This document shows positions 1 to 8,345 of a DNA stretch of 21,936 nucleotides, one piece after another. The position numbers and the translations under genes are program-made. The stretch's first letter is position 1. Each line of letters starts with the position of its first letter. Source of the stretch: a virus. The stretch lies in the IMG/VR virus record IMGVR_UViG_3300028557_000214, positions 1 through 21,936 of that record; one strand, written 5' to 3'. The notes below the pieces were generated by a model. That model was not told the DNA's origin. It ran no database searches and saw only the letters and a program-made list of their open reading frames with translations.

Positions 1-911
1 CTCAAAGGGTTATCGTCAATATCAGTTATTAAAACACTATCAATTGTAAAGTTATTTACTCCTTGGTTGTACTTTTCATTGTACCATCCAACGTTCCCGT
101 TCATTCCACTATAACTGAATGTTAATTGAGAATTTGGATTGTTTTCTTGTGGATAGCAATTCAGCACAAAATAAGGCTTCAATGATTGACCACCACTTAA
201 ATAGCTAGGAAAATCAAAATCAGAATCCTCAAATTCAGTAGGTAAAGAATATTCTAATTTTACTTTAAATGCCTTGTTGCTTGAAACATCTGCAATTCTT
301 TTTAAAGTTGACGAATAATAAGAACCTCCACTTTTATTCCCTAATTGAACTAAGTTAACAGTATCGTTAACCGCCATTGAATCAACATTATTAACTCCAA
401 ATCTATTAACTTCTCCATCAACAAAAGAATTTATTGAACCACTTGAAGCATTGGTAATAATGTTATGGTAAAACTCAACGCTTTCAGGAATCGAACGCGT
501 TAGATTTAGAATTATTAAAGTTGTATTTTGTTCGTCACCACCATTCAAAGGCATCAAACTGCCTGTAACCCCTGTTATTGCAGTTGCAAATGTTAATATG
601 TCATCGTTAATATCTGTAATTGTAGTTGCTGTTGCAATTATAATTGTGCTTGTAACTCCTACTTGTATAGCTCCTATCAACTGAATAGAATCTCCAATAA
701 TGAATCCTTTACTTTGCCAATTGCTACCTAAAATCTGTACTTGCGTTTCAGTTATAAATTGGCATTGCTCGTTATAGCTACTGATATAATCGAAATCTAA
801 AACAAAATCCAATGTTTCAGTAACAATTTGCCCTCCATTTTGCAATAAAAAAGAATTACCCGAAGTATGGTTGCGAGTTGCGTATTTTCTACTAATATTT
901 GATATTGCCAT
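1..911 (-). CDS. Beta-rich tail/baseplate protein, C-terminus cut by window edge
   Basis: An open frame starts at the ATG at 911 and runs without a stop to base 1, giving at least 303 residues; the C-terminus lies outside the window. The sequence is rich in Ser, Thr, Asn, Gly and Ile/Val, with a threonine-rich stretch around residues 88-115 (TSTIIIATATTIT, then ITDINDDILTF) and few charged clusters, as in beta-structured virion proteins. I recognise no named domain. It is the last gene seen of the tail module, downstream of the tape measure and tail-tip genes, and its start overlaps the end of the small coiled-coil gene by 20 nt. Position and composition suggest a distal tail, upper-baseplate or receptor-binding component. 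That role is inference from order; the coding call itself is firm. Confidence 0.8.
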   Translation of the reverse strand, partial: MAISNISRKYATRNHTSGNSFLLQNGGQIVTETLDFVLDFDYISSYNEQCQFITETQVQILGSNWQSKGFIIGDSIQLIGAIQVGVTSTIIIATATTITDINDDILTFATAITGVTGSLMPLNGGDEQNTTLIILNLTRSIPESVEFYHNIITNASSGSINSFVDGEVNRFGVNNVDSMAVNDTVNLVQLGNKSGGSYYSSTLKRIADVSSNKAFKVKLEYSLPTEFEDSDFDFPSYLSGGQSLKPYFVLNCYPQENNPNSQLTFSYSGMNGNVGWYNEKYNQGVNNFTIDSVLITDIDDNPL

Positions 912-1095
912 CTTGCTTCATTTGTTTGATTTCGGCTAATTGCTTTTCGATTTGTTGCATAACTTCTGGACTTATTTTGTCCTTATTTTGCTGTAAAAGT
1001 AATAAATTAGGTTGGATTTTTTTTTCCAAATCTAAAACTGATTTTATTAAGTTAGGAATATCCTTGCCTAATATTTCGCTCCAATTATCCTGCAT
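892..1095 (-). CDS. Small coiled-coil protein in tail operon
   Basis: This 67-aa protein is almost wholly alpha-helical in appearance: LIKSVLDLEKKI, then a Leu/Gln-rich stretch and heptad-like hydrophobic spacing through EVMQQIEKQLAEIKQM. There is no signal peptide or membrane segment. The ATG at 1095 lies inside the last codons of the 563-aa tail gene (11-nt overlap), and its TAG overlaps the start of the next gene by 20 nt, so it is tightly embedded in the tail operon. A frame on the plus strand covers much of the same DNA but does not fit the operon. The function is unknown; a small structural or assembly helper of the tail tip is a guess from position only. Confidence 0.72.
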   Translation of the reverse strand: MQDNWSEILGKDIPNLIKSVLDLEKKIQPNLLLLQQNKDKISPEVMQQIEKQLAEIKQMKQDGNIKY

Positions 1096-2776
1096 TTATT
1101 ACAATTGTTTGTTCGTTAGTTGATTGTTTTCTAATTGCTACGTCAATAATTCCCACATTGTCAATTTCTGACCAATTTAATCTCTGTATGTCAATTACTC
1201 TTCCGTCCGTCAAAGTTACATAATTATTATTCAAAATATCAAATATTTCAGTTTCAGTCATTGCAACTGGTAACGCTTCAATTAATTCCTTTTGTCCGTT
1301 TTCAATAAATCTTGAATAATGATAGCCATTAACAATAACATCACAACCTATGAATTGGTTTTGATTGCTATGTAATTTTGTACCATTTAAATAAGCTAAT
1401 TTTGTAACTCCAAAATATTGACTACTAATCTGCATGCAGTTTTTGCGTGCTTCAATTTGAGAACTTAATGAAGTGCCACAAAACAAATCAATTGCTTTTG
1501 CGAATGCTTTTGCGCTTTGTTCAACAAAATTTAATGTTCCTTTATTTGTTGCTCTTGCAAATGGAATACCAACGTTATCAAATCCTTTTATCTCAACAAG
1601 GTTATTATCTGGGTTTACAATTACTTCGTTTGAAACTTCATAAAGTGTTTTTTGTTGGTCATCGAACGTATTTAAGTCGATTGGGTCAATTTGGTAACTT
1701 GCAACTAATCTTTTGAAAATATCGCTTTTATTTGTTGTCGATTTGCTTTCGATTTTGTCCTGTAAATTAAAAGAAAGTGGAATTAATCCTTGCGGGTTTT
1801 GCTCGAAAAACATTTCTTGTTCAATCGTAACAACTCCATTTGAAACTTTTGTTTTTGCGTTAAATATTGTTTCGATTTGTTCAATCGCACCTCCTAAGGT
1901 GCTAATTACGTCTCTTGTTGCTGGGAATCCATTTGTAAAAGCTAACGATTGAGGAGCGAATAATTCCCTAAATAATTGAGGTTGTTTTGGTCGAAGTGGT
2001 ACAGGTATAATTGTTAAACCACTTAAGGAATTTAGTAAAGTAGAACTAAGTTGATAACCTAATCTTTGACATCCTTTTTCAATCAATGTTTTGTAAGAAA
2101 TACACTTGAATTGTCTAATTTTCGGGAAAATGATATTTATTAATTCAGTTGCTGCTCGAATCAAAGCAATGACGATAAATATAGCGTATGCTATTCGTGC
2201 AAGTAGCTTGATAACTGCAACTGCAATTGCTCCAAAGTCGGGCGCAGGTATTGGTAAACCTACAGGAGTAGCCGCCTTTACAACATCTGCTATCCCCTCT
2301 GCTATTTCTTGTACCGACTTTGCTAATTCTTGAGCAAGACTGAAAGTAGCCAACGCCAACGAAATATAATAGGTTACTTGATTTTCAGAAATAACAACGT
2401 AATCAATGTATCTAAAATGCGATTCATTCCATTGCACCGCTGAAAATGTCATACCGTTAGCATTGTCGAAAAAATTATCAATACCTCGATAACGTTTGCA
2501 TTTTGTTTTGATAATATTTGTTTCGGTTGTGTCAACGGTCAAAATATATTTAACTGTTAATCCATTCGAGTACACAATATCCAAAGGAATACCAACAAAA
2601 TCACCGTAAATATTAACCCAAGTTTCAATCGCTGTTTTATCCTCTCCTACAAATTCCAACGAATCAACCGATAACTCCAATTCACGGATTTTTCTATCTG
2701 TAAAATCGAATTTATATTGAACACTATCTTTATTTAAAGGGTTGCATTCTACACCGTTTAAGAAGTATTTTATCAT
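1085..2776 (-). CDS. Tail-tip/baseplate-like protein with hydrophobic helix region
   Basis: 563 aa, directly downstream of the tape measure gene, which is the position of distal-tail (Dit) and tail-associated (Tal) proteins in siphophages. The N-terminal ~130 residues (MIKYFLNGVECNPL onward) look like a beta-rich Dit-type start. Residues ~136-216 are strongly hydrophobic and helical, with a continuous apolar run near 183-215 (AVAVIKLLARIAYAIFIVIA), unusual in the middle of a tail protein. The remainder is mixed alpha/beta and ends with ...TDGRVIDIQRLNWSEID. The ATG at 2776 overlaps the tape-measure TGA as ATGA, implying coupled translation. The tail-tip assignment rests on order and general resemblance to Bacteroidota phage tail proteins; the specific subunit is uncertain. 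The apolar segment could be a membrane-active element used during DNA entry. Confidence 0.78.
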   Translation of the reverse strand: MIKYFLNGVECNPLNKDSVQYKFDFTDRKIRELELSVDSLEFVGEDKTAIETWVNIYGDFVGIPLDIVYSNGLTVKYILTVDTTETNIIKTKCKRYRGIDNFFDNANGMTFSAVQWNESHFRYIDYVVISENQVTYYISLALATFSLAQELAKSVQEIAEGIADVVKAATPVGLPIPAPDFGAIAVAVIKLLARIAYAIFIVIALIRAATELINIIFPKIRQFKCISYKTLIEKGCQRLGYQLSSTLLNSLSGLTIIPVPLRPKQPQLFRELFAPQSLAFTNGFPATRDVISTLGGAIEQIETIFNAKTKVSNGVVTIEQEMFFEQNPQGLIPLSFNLQDKIESKSTTNKSDIFKRLVASYQIDPIDLNTFDDQQKTLYEVSNEVIVNPDNNLVEIKGFDNVGIPFARATNKGTLNFVEQSAKAFAKAIDLFCGTSLSSQIEARKNCMQISSQYFGVTKLAYLNGTKLHSNQNQFIGCDVIVNGYHYSRFIENGQKELIEALPVAMTETEIFDILNNNYVTLTDGRVIDIQRLNWSEIDNVGIIDVAIRKQSTNEQTIVINAG

Positions 2777-5700
2777 TTTACCCTGTATCTGTTAGTTATT
2801 TGATTACCACCTTTATTTACTTGCTCGATAATGTTTCCCATCGTATCCCAATGTACTTTAATTTGAGTAGCATTATTTTTAATATCGGTTCTCATTCCTT
2901 TGATTTCAGAAAGCAAAGGAATCAAATCGTAACTATTTCCTGCAACGTCTTGAACTTTTGCTATCTTATTTGCGTTTGATATTTCGCTGAAAATCTTAGC
3001 GGTATTTTGAGCATTTATAATTTTATCACCACGCTCTAAATATTTCATTTGCGCACCTTTTGAACTTCCGAAATCTTTAATTTTTCCACTTTTATCGAGG
3101 TGTAATTCTGCTCCTTTTTCATCTGTTACAGCGAATCCTTCGGGTGCGTTTTCTGTACCTTTTTCAAAGAAGTTAAGATTTGAAAGCAATTGAACTAATG
3201 TTTTAGTAGTTACTAAAGTCGTTGCAAGTGCCTCCGCTGGTGATTTACCTTTGCTTATTTCACCCTCAAAAGTTTTTAGACCTGTCGAAATCATTTCTAA
3301 ATTTTGTTTTTGCTTTTCAAGTCTCATTTGCTCTTCTTGTGCATCACGTTGGATTTGTATTTTTTCTGCAATAGATTGTTGAGCGAAAATATTACCTTGC
3401 GCTGCTAATTCTTGTAATTGGTCTTGTTGCGTTTTAGCAAAGTCGGATTCTTTTTGTAAAAGTGCAATTCTTTTATCAATTTGTTCCTTTAGAAAGTCTG
3501 TAATTGCTTCTTGTATTTGCTGGAAAACTTCAAGTTGTTCTGCCTCTCGTTCTACTTTTGTCTTCGCTTGTTTTTCGGCTTCTTCGTTTTCTTTTTCCCG
3601 ATTGTCTTTTGCAATATCATTTTTAGTTTTATAAAATTCAATTTGAGTATCAATTAAAGTATCATTTACGTTGTTGATTTCTTGATTTTTATCTTTCTCA
3701 ATTTGAACAATTAAATCTTTTAAAGTTTTCGTTAATAGTACTTTTTGAGTTTCCAAATCCTTAACTCGCTCGTTTTCTTCAAGTCTTAATTTTTCATTTT
3801 CAACTTTGTAATTAGCGTTTATTTTATCAATTGCTGTTTTGTCGCCTTTTGCATTTTTAATTAATTGGTCACGCTCCTCATCCAATTTTTGTTGACGTAT
3901 TATTTTCTCACGCTTATAAGTATCTATTATTGTTTGAATTTGTAACTCTAATTTTTTGCGCTCAAATTCTTTTTCTAACTCGAAACGGTCGTTTATCATT
4001 TCTTCTAATAAATCGCTTTCGATAATTCCAGTTTCTGCAGTTGATTGATTAGCAAGACGTAACATTTCATCAATGTTTTTATCCATTTGGTCTAAAATTC
4101 GCTCGTTTTCGATTTGTTTGATTTCGTTCAAAAGTCGAATCTGCTCACTCAAATATTCATTTGTTTGTTTGAACTCGGTATTAATTTCATGTTGTGTTTT
4201 TACTTTTGCTTTATCTTCTTTCGATAATCCAATTAATTCAGCCTTGTTAGTTTCAATAGCTTCTTTGTTTTCATTGATAGCGGATGTATAACCTTTTATT
4301 TTAATAGATGCACCTTTTATGTTAGCTTCTAATTGACCCATTACATCTTCTGGAATAAACGGCAAATCATAACCTAAAACATCTTTATTTGCTTTAATGT
4401 TGTATTTTTTAGCTATACTTTCAGCTAGTTTAGTTCTTGCTTCAGCAACATCAATATTTGTGGTATTTAGTATTTTTTTGTTTTCAGCTTTAATAAACAA
4501 TAAATCTTGAATGTACTCGTTTTTTCTTGAAATTACTTTATTTTTATTCGTTCTAAGCTCTTTAATAGTTAATTCGCTACTTTCTTTTTGTAACTTAATA
4601 AACTGCTCTTGTGTGATGTTTTTAGCTGTTAATTGGTCTTGAATTTCTTTATTTCTTAACCTTTGTTTTTCAAGAATTTTATTAATGTTTTTATCGAGTG
4701 ACTTTGTAGCGTCTTCGGTTGTGGCGTTCAATCTTGCCATGTCCTCTTCTGCTTGTTTTGCTCCACTTGCAATTTCCCAAAGTGCCGAACCTAGCTCAAA
4801 TAAAGCTGTTACAATTAACGCCCAAGGTATGGCATTTATCAATTTACCTGCTCTACTGGCTGAAACGCCTGCTTGTTGTGCCGCTCTGCTCGCTTGAATT
4901 TGCGCTAAAGTATAGGCTCTTGTTCCGGGTATACTTCTAAGAAAAGATTTTGCTATTCCGTCAATACCCAATCTCATTAAGTCATTATACTTAGTGATAG
5001 CTATCGAGCTAGCTTTATAAACTAAAAACCATTTTATTGCTTTACTTCCAACTGCTACAATTGTTCCGAGGTTTTTAGCAAGAAACATAAATCCACTAGC
5101 AATTTTTGAAGTTACACCATTTGCATTATTGCCCTCGTTAACATAAAGCATTAAATTAGTTTTCAGTACATTCCAAGAACCACCAATTGTATTTATATTT
5201 TTTTGCGCATTTGCTCCAACTGTTTTTTCAAGTTCAATAGCAAAACCCGGCAAAACATCTTTTGTCATAACATTTCCAGCCTGCATTAATTTACCTAACT
5301 CTTGTTCAGTAACTCCCATTGAACGAGCCATTATTCCAAACGCACCGGGTAATCTTTCCCCTAATTGACCTCTCAACTCTTCTGCTGAAACTGTACCTTT
5401 TGAAAACATTTGTTGAATAGCTAAAAGAGAACCTTTAATTTCGTCATTTGACAAAGCTAAACTTGACCCTGCTTTTATTACAGATTCATAAATTTTGTTA
5501 AGTTCAAATAATGATAAATTAGAAGATTTAGATGCTGCAATGAATCCTTTGTAAGTATCTGTTAAAACAAGTAAATCTTGTCCGTAAACTTTTGATAGAT
5601 TAGTAAGATAAGCAAATGATTGATTGTATTTATCGGTTGTTCCCATTACGTTTTGCAACGCTAATTGAAGTCTTTGTAATTGGATTTCATTACCAGTAAA

Positions 5701-6363
5701 GAAACTTACAATCTGCGCACCCCCAAAAGCTAAACCTAATGTTCCTAGTGCATTTCTTAACTTTCTAACAGCTTCGGTATAGCTTCCGACTTTTCGTTGA
5801 TTGTCTCCTACTCTTTCATCTAGTTTCTTTAATTGTGAATCTCCTTGTTTAGCAGCTTGAGTAGTTGCATTGTACTGAATCGCTAACTTTCGATATTGTT
5901 CGGTGTTTTTCTTTCCGTTTTGCTCCAAATTAAGCATTTCAGCGCCTAATCGTTTGCTTTCGTTCTTTAAATCAGCAGTAGCTTTGGATAATTTTTTATA
6001 GGCGTTTGCTTCGTCTTGCGCTAATTTAACCGCTCTTTCAGTTGTTTTATTTGCTTTTTCTTGTGAACGTTCTTGAGCTTCGGTTGCCTTGCGTTGTTGC
6101 TCTTGTAACTTTATTTCTGCTTGTTGGGTTTTTAACTTCGCTTGTAGTAGTCTTTCACTTTCAATCATTGCTTTATCTACCTTTTCAATTCCTTGTAAAT
6201 TAGTATTTAAAGCCCCCGACAAATCCTTTTGTAAATGCGTTGCAAGTTGAATTATTTTAGCATCAAATTTATTAATAGCTGTTAATGCAACCTCCATATC
6301 TTGAGCAATCTCCGTGAATGGTTGCCCTTTTACTATATCCTCTTTATTTATTGCTTGCGACAT
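2773..6363 (-). CDS. Tail tape measure protein
   Basis: 1196 aa, the longest gene in the window, as expected for the protein that sets tail length and lies within the tail tube. Residues ~60-200 are charged coiled coil. A tape-measure N-terminal-type domain follows at about 215-400, with its hallmark segment near 322-350 (KGTVSAEELRGQLGERLPG). Around 500-540 is an apolar stretch (INAIPWALIVTALFELGSAL), common in tape measures. Long Lys/Glu/Gln coiled coil fills ~560-1040, and the C-terminus is less repetitive. The ATG at 6363 overlaps the preceding gene by 20 nt. The TGA overlaps the next ATG. Length predicts a flexible siphovirus-type tail; at the usual ~1.5 A per residue that would be in the region of 150-180 nm, an estimate only. 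Confidence 0.95.
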   Translation of the reverse strand: MSQAINKEDIVKGQPFTEIAQDMEVALTAINKFDAKIIQLATHLQKDLSGALNTNLQGIEKVDKAMIESERLLQAKLKTQQAEIKLQEQQRKATEAQERSQEKANKTTERAVKLAQDEANAYKKLSKATADLKNESKRLGAEMLNLEQNGKKNTEQYRKLAIQYNATTQAAKQGDSQLKKLDERVGDNQRKVGSYTEAVRKLRNALGTLGLAFGGAQIVSFFTGNEIQLQRLQLALQNVMGTTDKYNQSFAYLTNLSKVYGQDLLVLTDTYKGFIAASKSSNLSLFELNKIYESVIKAGSSLALSNDEIKGSLLAIQQMFSKGTVSAEELRGQLGERLPGAFGIMARSMGVTEQELGKLMQAGNVMTKDVLPGFAIELEKTVGANAQKNINTIGGSWNVLKTNLMLYVNEGNNANGVTSKIASGFMFLAKNLGTIVAVGSKAIKWFLVYKASSIAITKYNDLMRLGIDGIAKSFLRSIPGTRAYTLAQIQASRAAQQAGVSASRAGKLINAIPWALIVTALFELGSALWEIASGAKQAEEDMARLNATTEDATKSLDKNINKILEKQRLRNKEIQDQLTAKNITQEQFIKLQKESSELTIKELRTNKNKVISRKNEYIQDLLFIKAENKKILNTTNIDVAEARTKLAESIAKKYNIKANKDVLGYDLPFIPEDVMGQLEANIKGASIKIKGYTSAINENKEAIETNKAELIGLSKEDKAKVKTQHEINTEFKQTNEYLSEQIRLLNEIKQIENERILDQMDKNIDEMLRLANQSTAETGIIESDLLEEMINDRFELEKEFERKKLELQIQTIIDTYKREKIIRQQKLDEERDQLIKNAKGDKTAIDKINANYKVENEKLRLEENERVKDLETQKVLLTKTLKDLIVQIEKDKNQEINNVNDTLIDTQIEFYKTKNDIAKDNREKENEEAEKQAKTKVEREAEQLEVFQQIQEAITDFLKEQIDKRIALLQKESDFAKTQQDQLQELAAQGNIFAQQSIAEKIQIQRDAQEEQMRLEKQKQNLEMISTGLKTFEGEISKGKSPAEALATTLVTTKTLVQLLSNLNFFEKGTENAPEGFAVTDEKGAELHLDKSGKIKDFGSSKGAQMKYLERGDKIINAQNTAKIFSEISNANKIAKVQDVAGNSYDLIPLLSEIKGMRTDIKNNATQIKVHWDTMGNIIEQVNKGGNQITNRYRVK

Positions 6364-6832
6364 ACTCGTTAAATAAGTTTTTAAATTCTACAACCGTTAT
6401 TTTTTTTGTGTCAATCCAATATCCAGACCACTTGCTCAAATGTACTAAACATTGTCCTATGTCCATTCCTTGAGTTTTGGACGGGTCTAACTGCTTTAAA
6501 CGTGCCTCTTCAAAATCAATTTGATTCAATAAACTTGCATCACCTGTTTTGACAAATTCCAACTTCAAATTAATTAATTTTTTTTTTAGTTTAATGTACT
6601 TTTCGTAATCTTTCCCTAATCCAAAACGTTCTAAATACTGATTGTACAGTTCAATAAATTTAACCTCGTTTAAAGGCGTAATTTTGCGCTGTAAATGTAC
6701 AAATTCCAATTTTCCATCGTTGCACTTTATCCAATTAAACAAAGGGAACTCCTCAATTGATTGATAGTATTTGTTTGAGTTGGTCAATGTAGCTTTGTTT
6801 AACTTTTGCTTGAAGTTTTGTAATATTTTCAT
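6344..6832 (-). CDS. Tail assembly chaperone-like protein upstream of tape measure
   Basis: 162 aa from the ATG at 6832; a TTG lies 12 nt further upstream. It is hydrophilic and helical, with the segment EEFPLFNWIKCNDGK at the N-terminal end, LYNQYLERFGLG in the middle and HLSKWSGYWIDTKKITVVEF near the C-terminus. I associate this layout with a family that recurs just before tape measure genes in Bacteroidota phages, but no biochemical role is known to me. Position matches the tail assembly chaperones that coat the tape measure protein during assembly (lambda G/GT). The start overlaps the preceding gene by 80 nt in a different frame (+1 relative to it), which is long for this genome; either translation starts later or the two products are partly fused by frameshifting. 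The coding call is sound; the chaperone role is inferred from order. Confidence 0.75.
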   Translation of the reverse strand: MKILQNFKQKLNKATLTNSNKYYQSIEEFPLFNWIKCNDGKLEFVHLQRKITPLNEVKFIELYNQYLERFGLGKDYEKYIKLKKKLINLKLEFVKTGDASLLNQIDFEEARLKQLDPSKTQGMDIGQCLVHLSKWSGYWIDTKKITVVEFKNLFNEYVASNK

Positions 6833-7196
6833 CTGTAAGAGCAATTATATTTTTTGAGTACCATTCTTTATCTTTTAGCTTTTCATCGTTGCCGTCAATT
6901 CGTATTTCGTTTAAAAACACATTAACAAACATAGATTTAAACAAGTCGCCAGTATCTAAAAAAGTGTAATGTGTGTTAAATTTCTTCTTCGGATTAATTC
7001 GACTTGTATTCATCGAATAATATCCAATAATCTTGCCTTGTGAATCTATACCTTTCTCAAAAAGTTGGTCATACCTAATCCAGTCTAAAATCTGCTTTTT
7101 CGTCAAAGTGTCAAACGAATTTATCCATGCGATATTTTCCTGAACAAGTCGAAACCGTCTTAATTTTTCGTGAAGTTTTGATTGTCCGATTGGCAT
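6753..7196 (-). CDS. Virion morphogenesis-like protein (gp10/tail-completion type)
   Basis: 147 aa from the ATG at 7196; the frame also contains a TTG three codons upstream, but MPIGQSKLHEKL is the natural start. Residues 43-61 (DQLFEKGIDSQGKIIGYYS) and 81-89 (DTGDLFKSM) form a pattern seen in Bacteroidota phage proteins and similar to the DTGxLxxS motif of HK97 gp10/virion-morphogenesis proteins, which complete the head-tail or tail-terminator joint. It lies between the tail tube gene pair and the tape measure. A hairpin terminator and a possible promoter lie just upstream. The last 80 nt are shared with the next gene in another frame. The family resemblance is by motif only; an alternative reading is that it is part of the tail chaperone pair. 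Confidence 0.75.
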   Translation of the reverse strand: MPIGQSKLHEKLRRFRLVQENIAWINSFDTLTKKQILDWIRYDQLFEKGIDSQGKIIGYYSMNTSRINPKKKFNTHYTFLDTGDLFKSMFVNVFLNEIRIDGNDEKLKDKEWYSKNIIALTDENITKLQAKVKQSYIDQLKQILSIN

Positions 7197-7202
7197 AGTG
7201 CC

Positions 7203-7231
7203 CAAAGTTACAAAATAAAAAAGGGTTACAA
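7203..7231 (-). promoter_or_regulatory. Possible promoter overlapping a terminator
   Basis: On the minus strand TTTTG is followed after 18 nt by TAACTTTG (7210-7203), matching the Bacteroidota -33/-7 pattern with a spacer one short of the usual 19. Transcription would begin at or very near the ATG at 7196, so the mRNA would be almost leaderless. The -33 element lies inside the terminator stem. Weak evidence; could be chance in AT-rich DNA. Confidence 0.3.
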
Positions 7232-7245
7232 AATTGCAACCCTTT
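7211..7245 (-). terminator. Intrinsic terminator behind tail tube / 46-aa genes
   Basis: The minus strand reads AAAGGGTTGCAA, a short loop, then TTGTAACCCTTT followed by TTTATTTTG. The stem has about 11 pairs including one G-U pair that exists only in the minus-strand RNA, and a T-rich tract follows. It sits 5 nt past the stop of the 46-aa gene. Plus-strand RNA could also end here because it too is followed by T-rich sequence. Confidence 0.75.
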
Positions 7246-7250
7246 AATTT

Positions 7251-7391
7251 TTATTTTAGCTTCTTAGCTTCTTTGAATACTTCGCGTAAAGTTTCTATAT
7301 TGTGCTCTTTGAATTTGGCGCATAGTTCTTTAAATGTCAATCGCTTTAACGATTCCAAGTTAAAGTGCGTTCCGTCTTTCTCTACCCACAT
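7251..7391 (-). CDS. Small protein after tail tube gene
   Basis: 46 aa from the ATG at 7391, which lies one base after the stop of the tail tube gene. Upstream ATG (7427) and TTG (7436) codons in the same frame would overlap that gene; the tight spacing at 7391 favours the short form. The peptide begins MWVEKDGTHFN and then has two amphipathic helices (LKRLTFKELCAKF and IETLREVFKEAKKL), with a basic C-terminus. No family recognised. It is cotranscribed with the tube protein and followed directly by a terminator, so it may be made in large amounts; a small chaperone or tube-associated role is possible but not shown by the sequence. Confidence 0.7.
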   Translation of the reverse strand: MWVEKDGTHFNLESLKRLTFKELCAKFKEHNIETLREVFKEAKKLK

Positions 7392-7392
7392 A

Positions 7393-8316
7393 TTAAGCAA
7401 AGATAAACGATAATGGAGCTCCCTCATAACTAGCAACTGAAATATTAGTTGAAGCCTTAAACGCTCCTAAAATTCCTACATCCCCTGGTGTTTGTGCATC
7501 TAAAACAATCGCATAAGTTCCAGGAGCTGTTTCTGTAACCGTAACAATAGTAACACTTTGTTCTGTTGCTGTGTTACTAATTGAAAAGTTAGAACCAATC
7601 AATGCTCTAATTGGTTTTTTTTCTGTAATTCCCCCAAAGTCGGATACAGCAACTACCGTTAAGTTAGTGCTGTCGACAACTGTGATATAAAAATTAACGT
7701 TTAAGAAACCTATGGAATCACAAGGATTGTTAACCCCAAATTCATCCGCAGTAATAAAGGCTTGAGTTTCGTTTGTTGCCCTCACATCAAAATCAAATTC
7801 TAACATAATTTTGTTAACGTCAGAACTTGAAGCGTATTGAAACACTATATCCAACGAGTTGTGATTTACTTCTCTTGGAAAAAATTCATCTCCAATCAAC
7901 TCCCCCTGAATGTTTCCACAAGTATCAACTAAAAAAGTACCAAACTCAACGCAATTGTCTTTTACTTTTGTGAAAAATTCTTGCGATGTGTTCCATAATT
8001 CAGCTTTCAAAGTTGTAATTCCTGCACGTGTTACAAATCTTGAACCATTTGAACCCGTCACTTTTTCGCTCGTTGCTTGTTCAACAACAAAATTTTCCAA
8101 TCCCATTAAAGGATATGCACGTTTTGAAGGGTCAACATTGTTAATCATAACTAAAAGTTGCGATGCTAAAGATTCTGGGTCAGAAACGTCAAATGAATTT
8201 CTTGTGCCATCGTTAGCAACAAGTGGCACCATTAATAAGCCGTATGGTGTTCCAAATTTTTGGGCGTTAGCTAAATAACCAGTATTAGCAATTGCTCCGT
8301 TACAAGTACAAATCAT
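7393..8316 (-). CDS. Major tail (tube) protein
   Basis: 307 aa, starting MICTCNGAIANTGY. It is rich in beta-prone and small polar residues, with the segment RFVTRAGITTLKAELWNTSQEFF in the first half and a C-terminal ~100-residue Val/Thr-rich section (SVTIVTVTETAPGTYAIVL) that looks like an added Ig-like or decoration domain on the tube surface. It lies between the connector genes and the tape measure, where the tail tube gene sits in siphophages, and a terminator follows its operon partner, consistent with high expression. No promoter is visible in the short gap upstream. The assignment is from order and composition, supported by resemblance to Flavobacterium phage tail proteins; the Ig-like reading is inference. 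Confidence 0.78.
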   Translation of the reverse strand: MICTCNGAIANTGYLANAQKFGTPYGLLMVPLVANDGTRNSFDVSDPESLASQLLVMINNVDPSKRAYPLMGLENFVVEQATSEKVTGSNGSRFVTRAGITTLKAELWNTSQEFFTKVKDNCVEFGTFLVDTCGNIQGELIGDEFFPREVNHNSLDIVFQYASSSDVNKIMLEFDFDVRATNETQAFITADEFGVNNPCDSIGFLNVNFYITVVDSTNLTVVAVSDFGGITEKKPIRALIGSNFSISNTATEQSVTIVTVTETAPGTYAIVLDAQTPGDVGILGAFKASTNISVASYEGAPLSFIFA

Positions 8317-8345
8317 AATTTTTCTTTTTTTAGGTTATAAAATTT

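Noticed and set aside
899-1123. Plus-strand frames opposite the tail, tape measure and head genes
   Set aside because: Apart from the portal, all plus-strand frames lie wholly opposite well-supported minus-strand genes and show Cys/Phe/Leu/Ser-rich composition of antisense translations.
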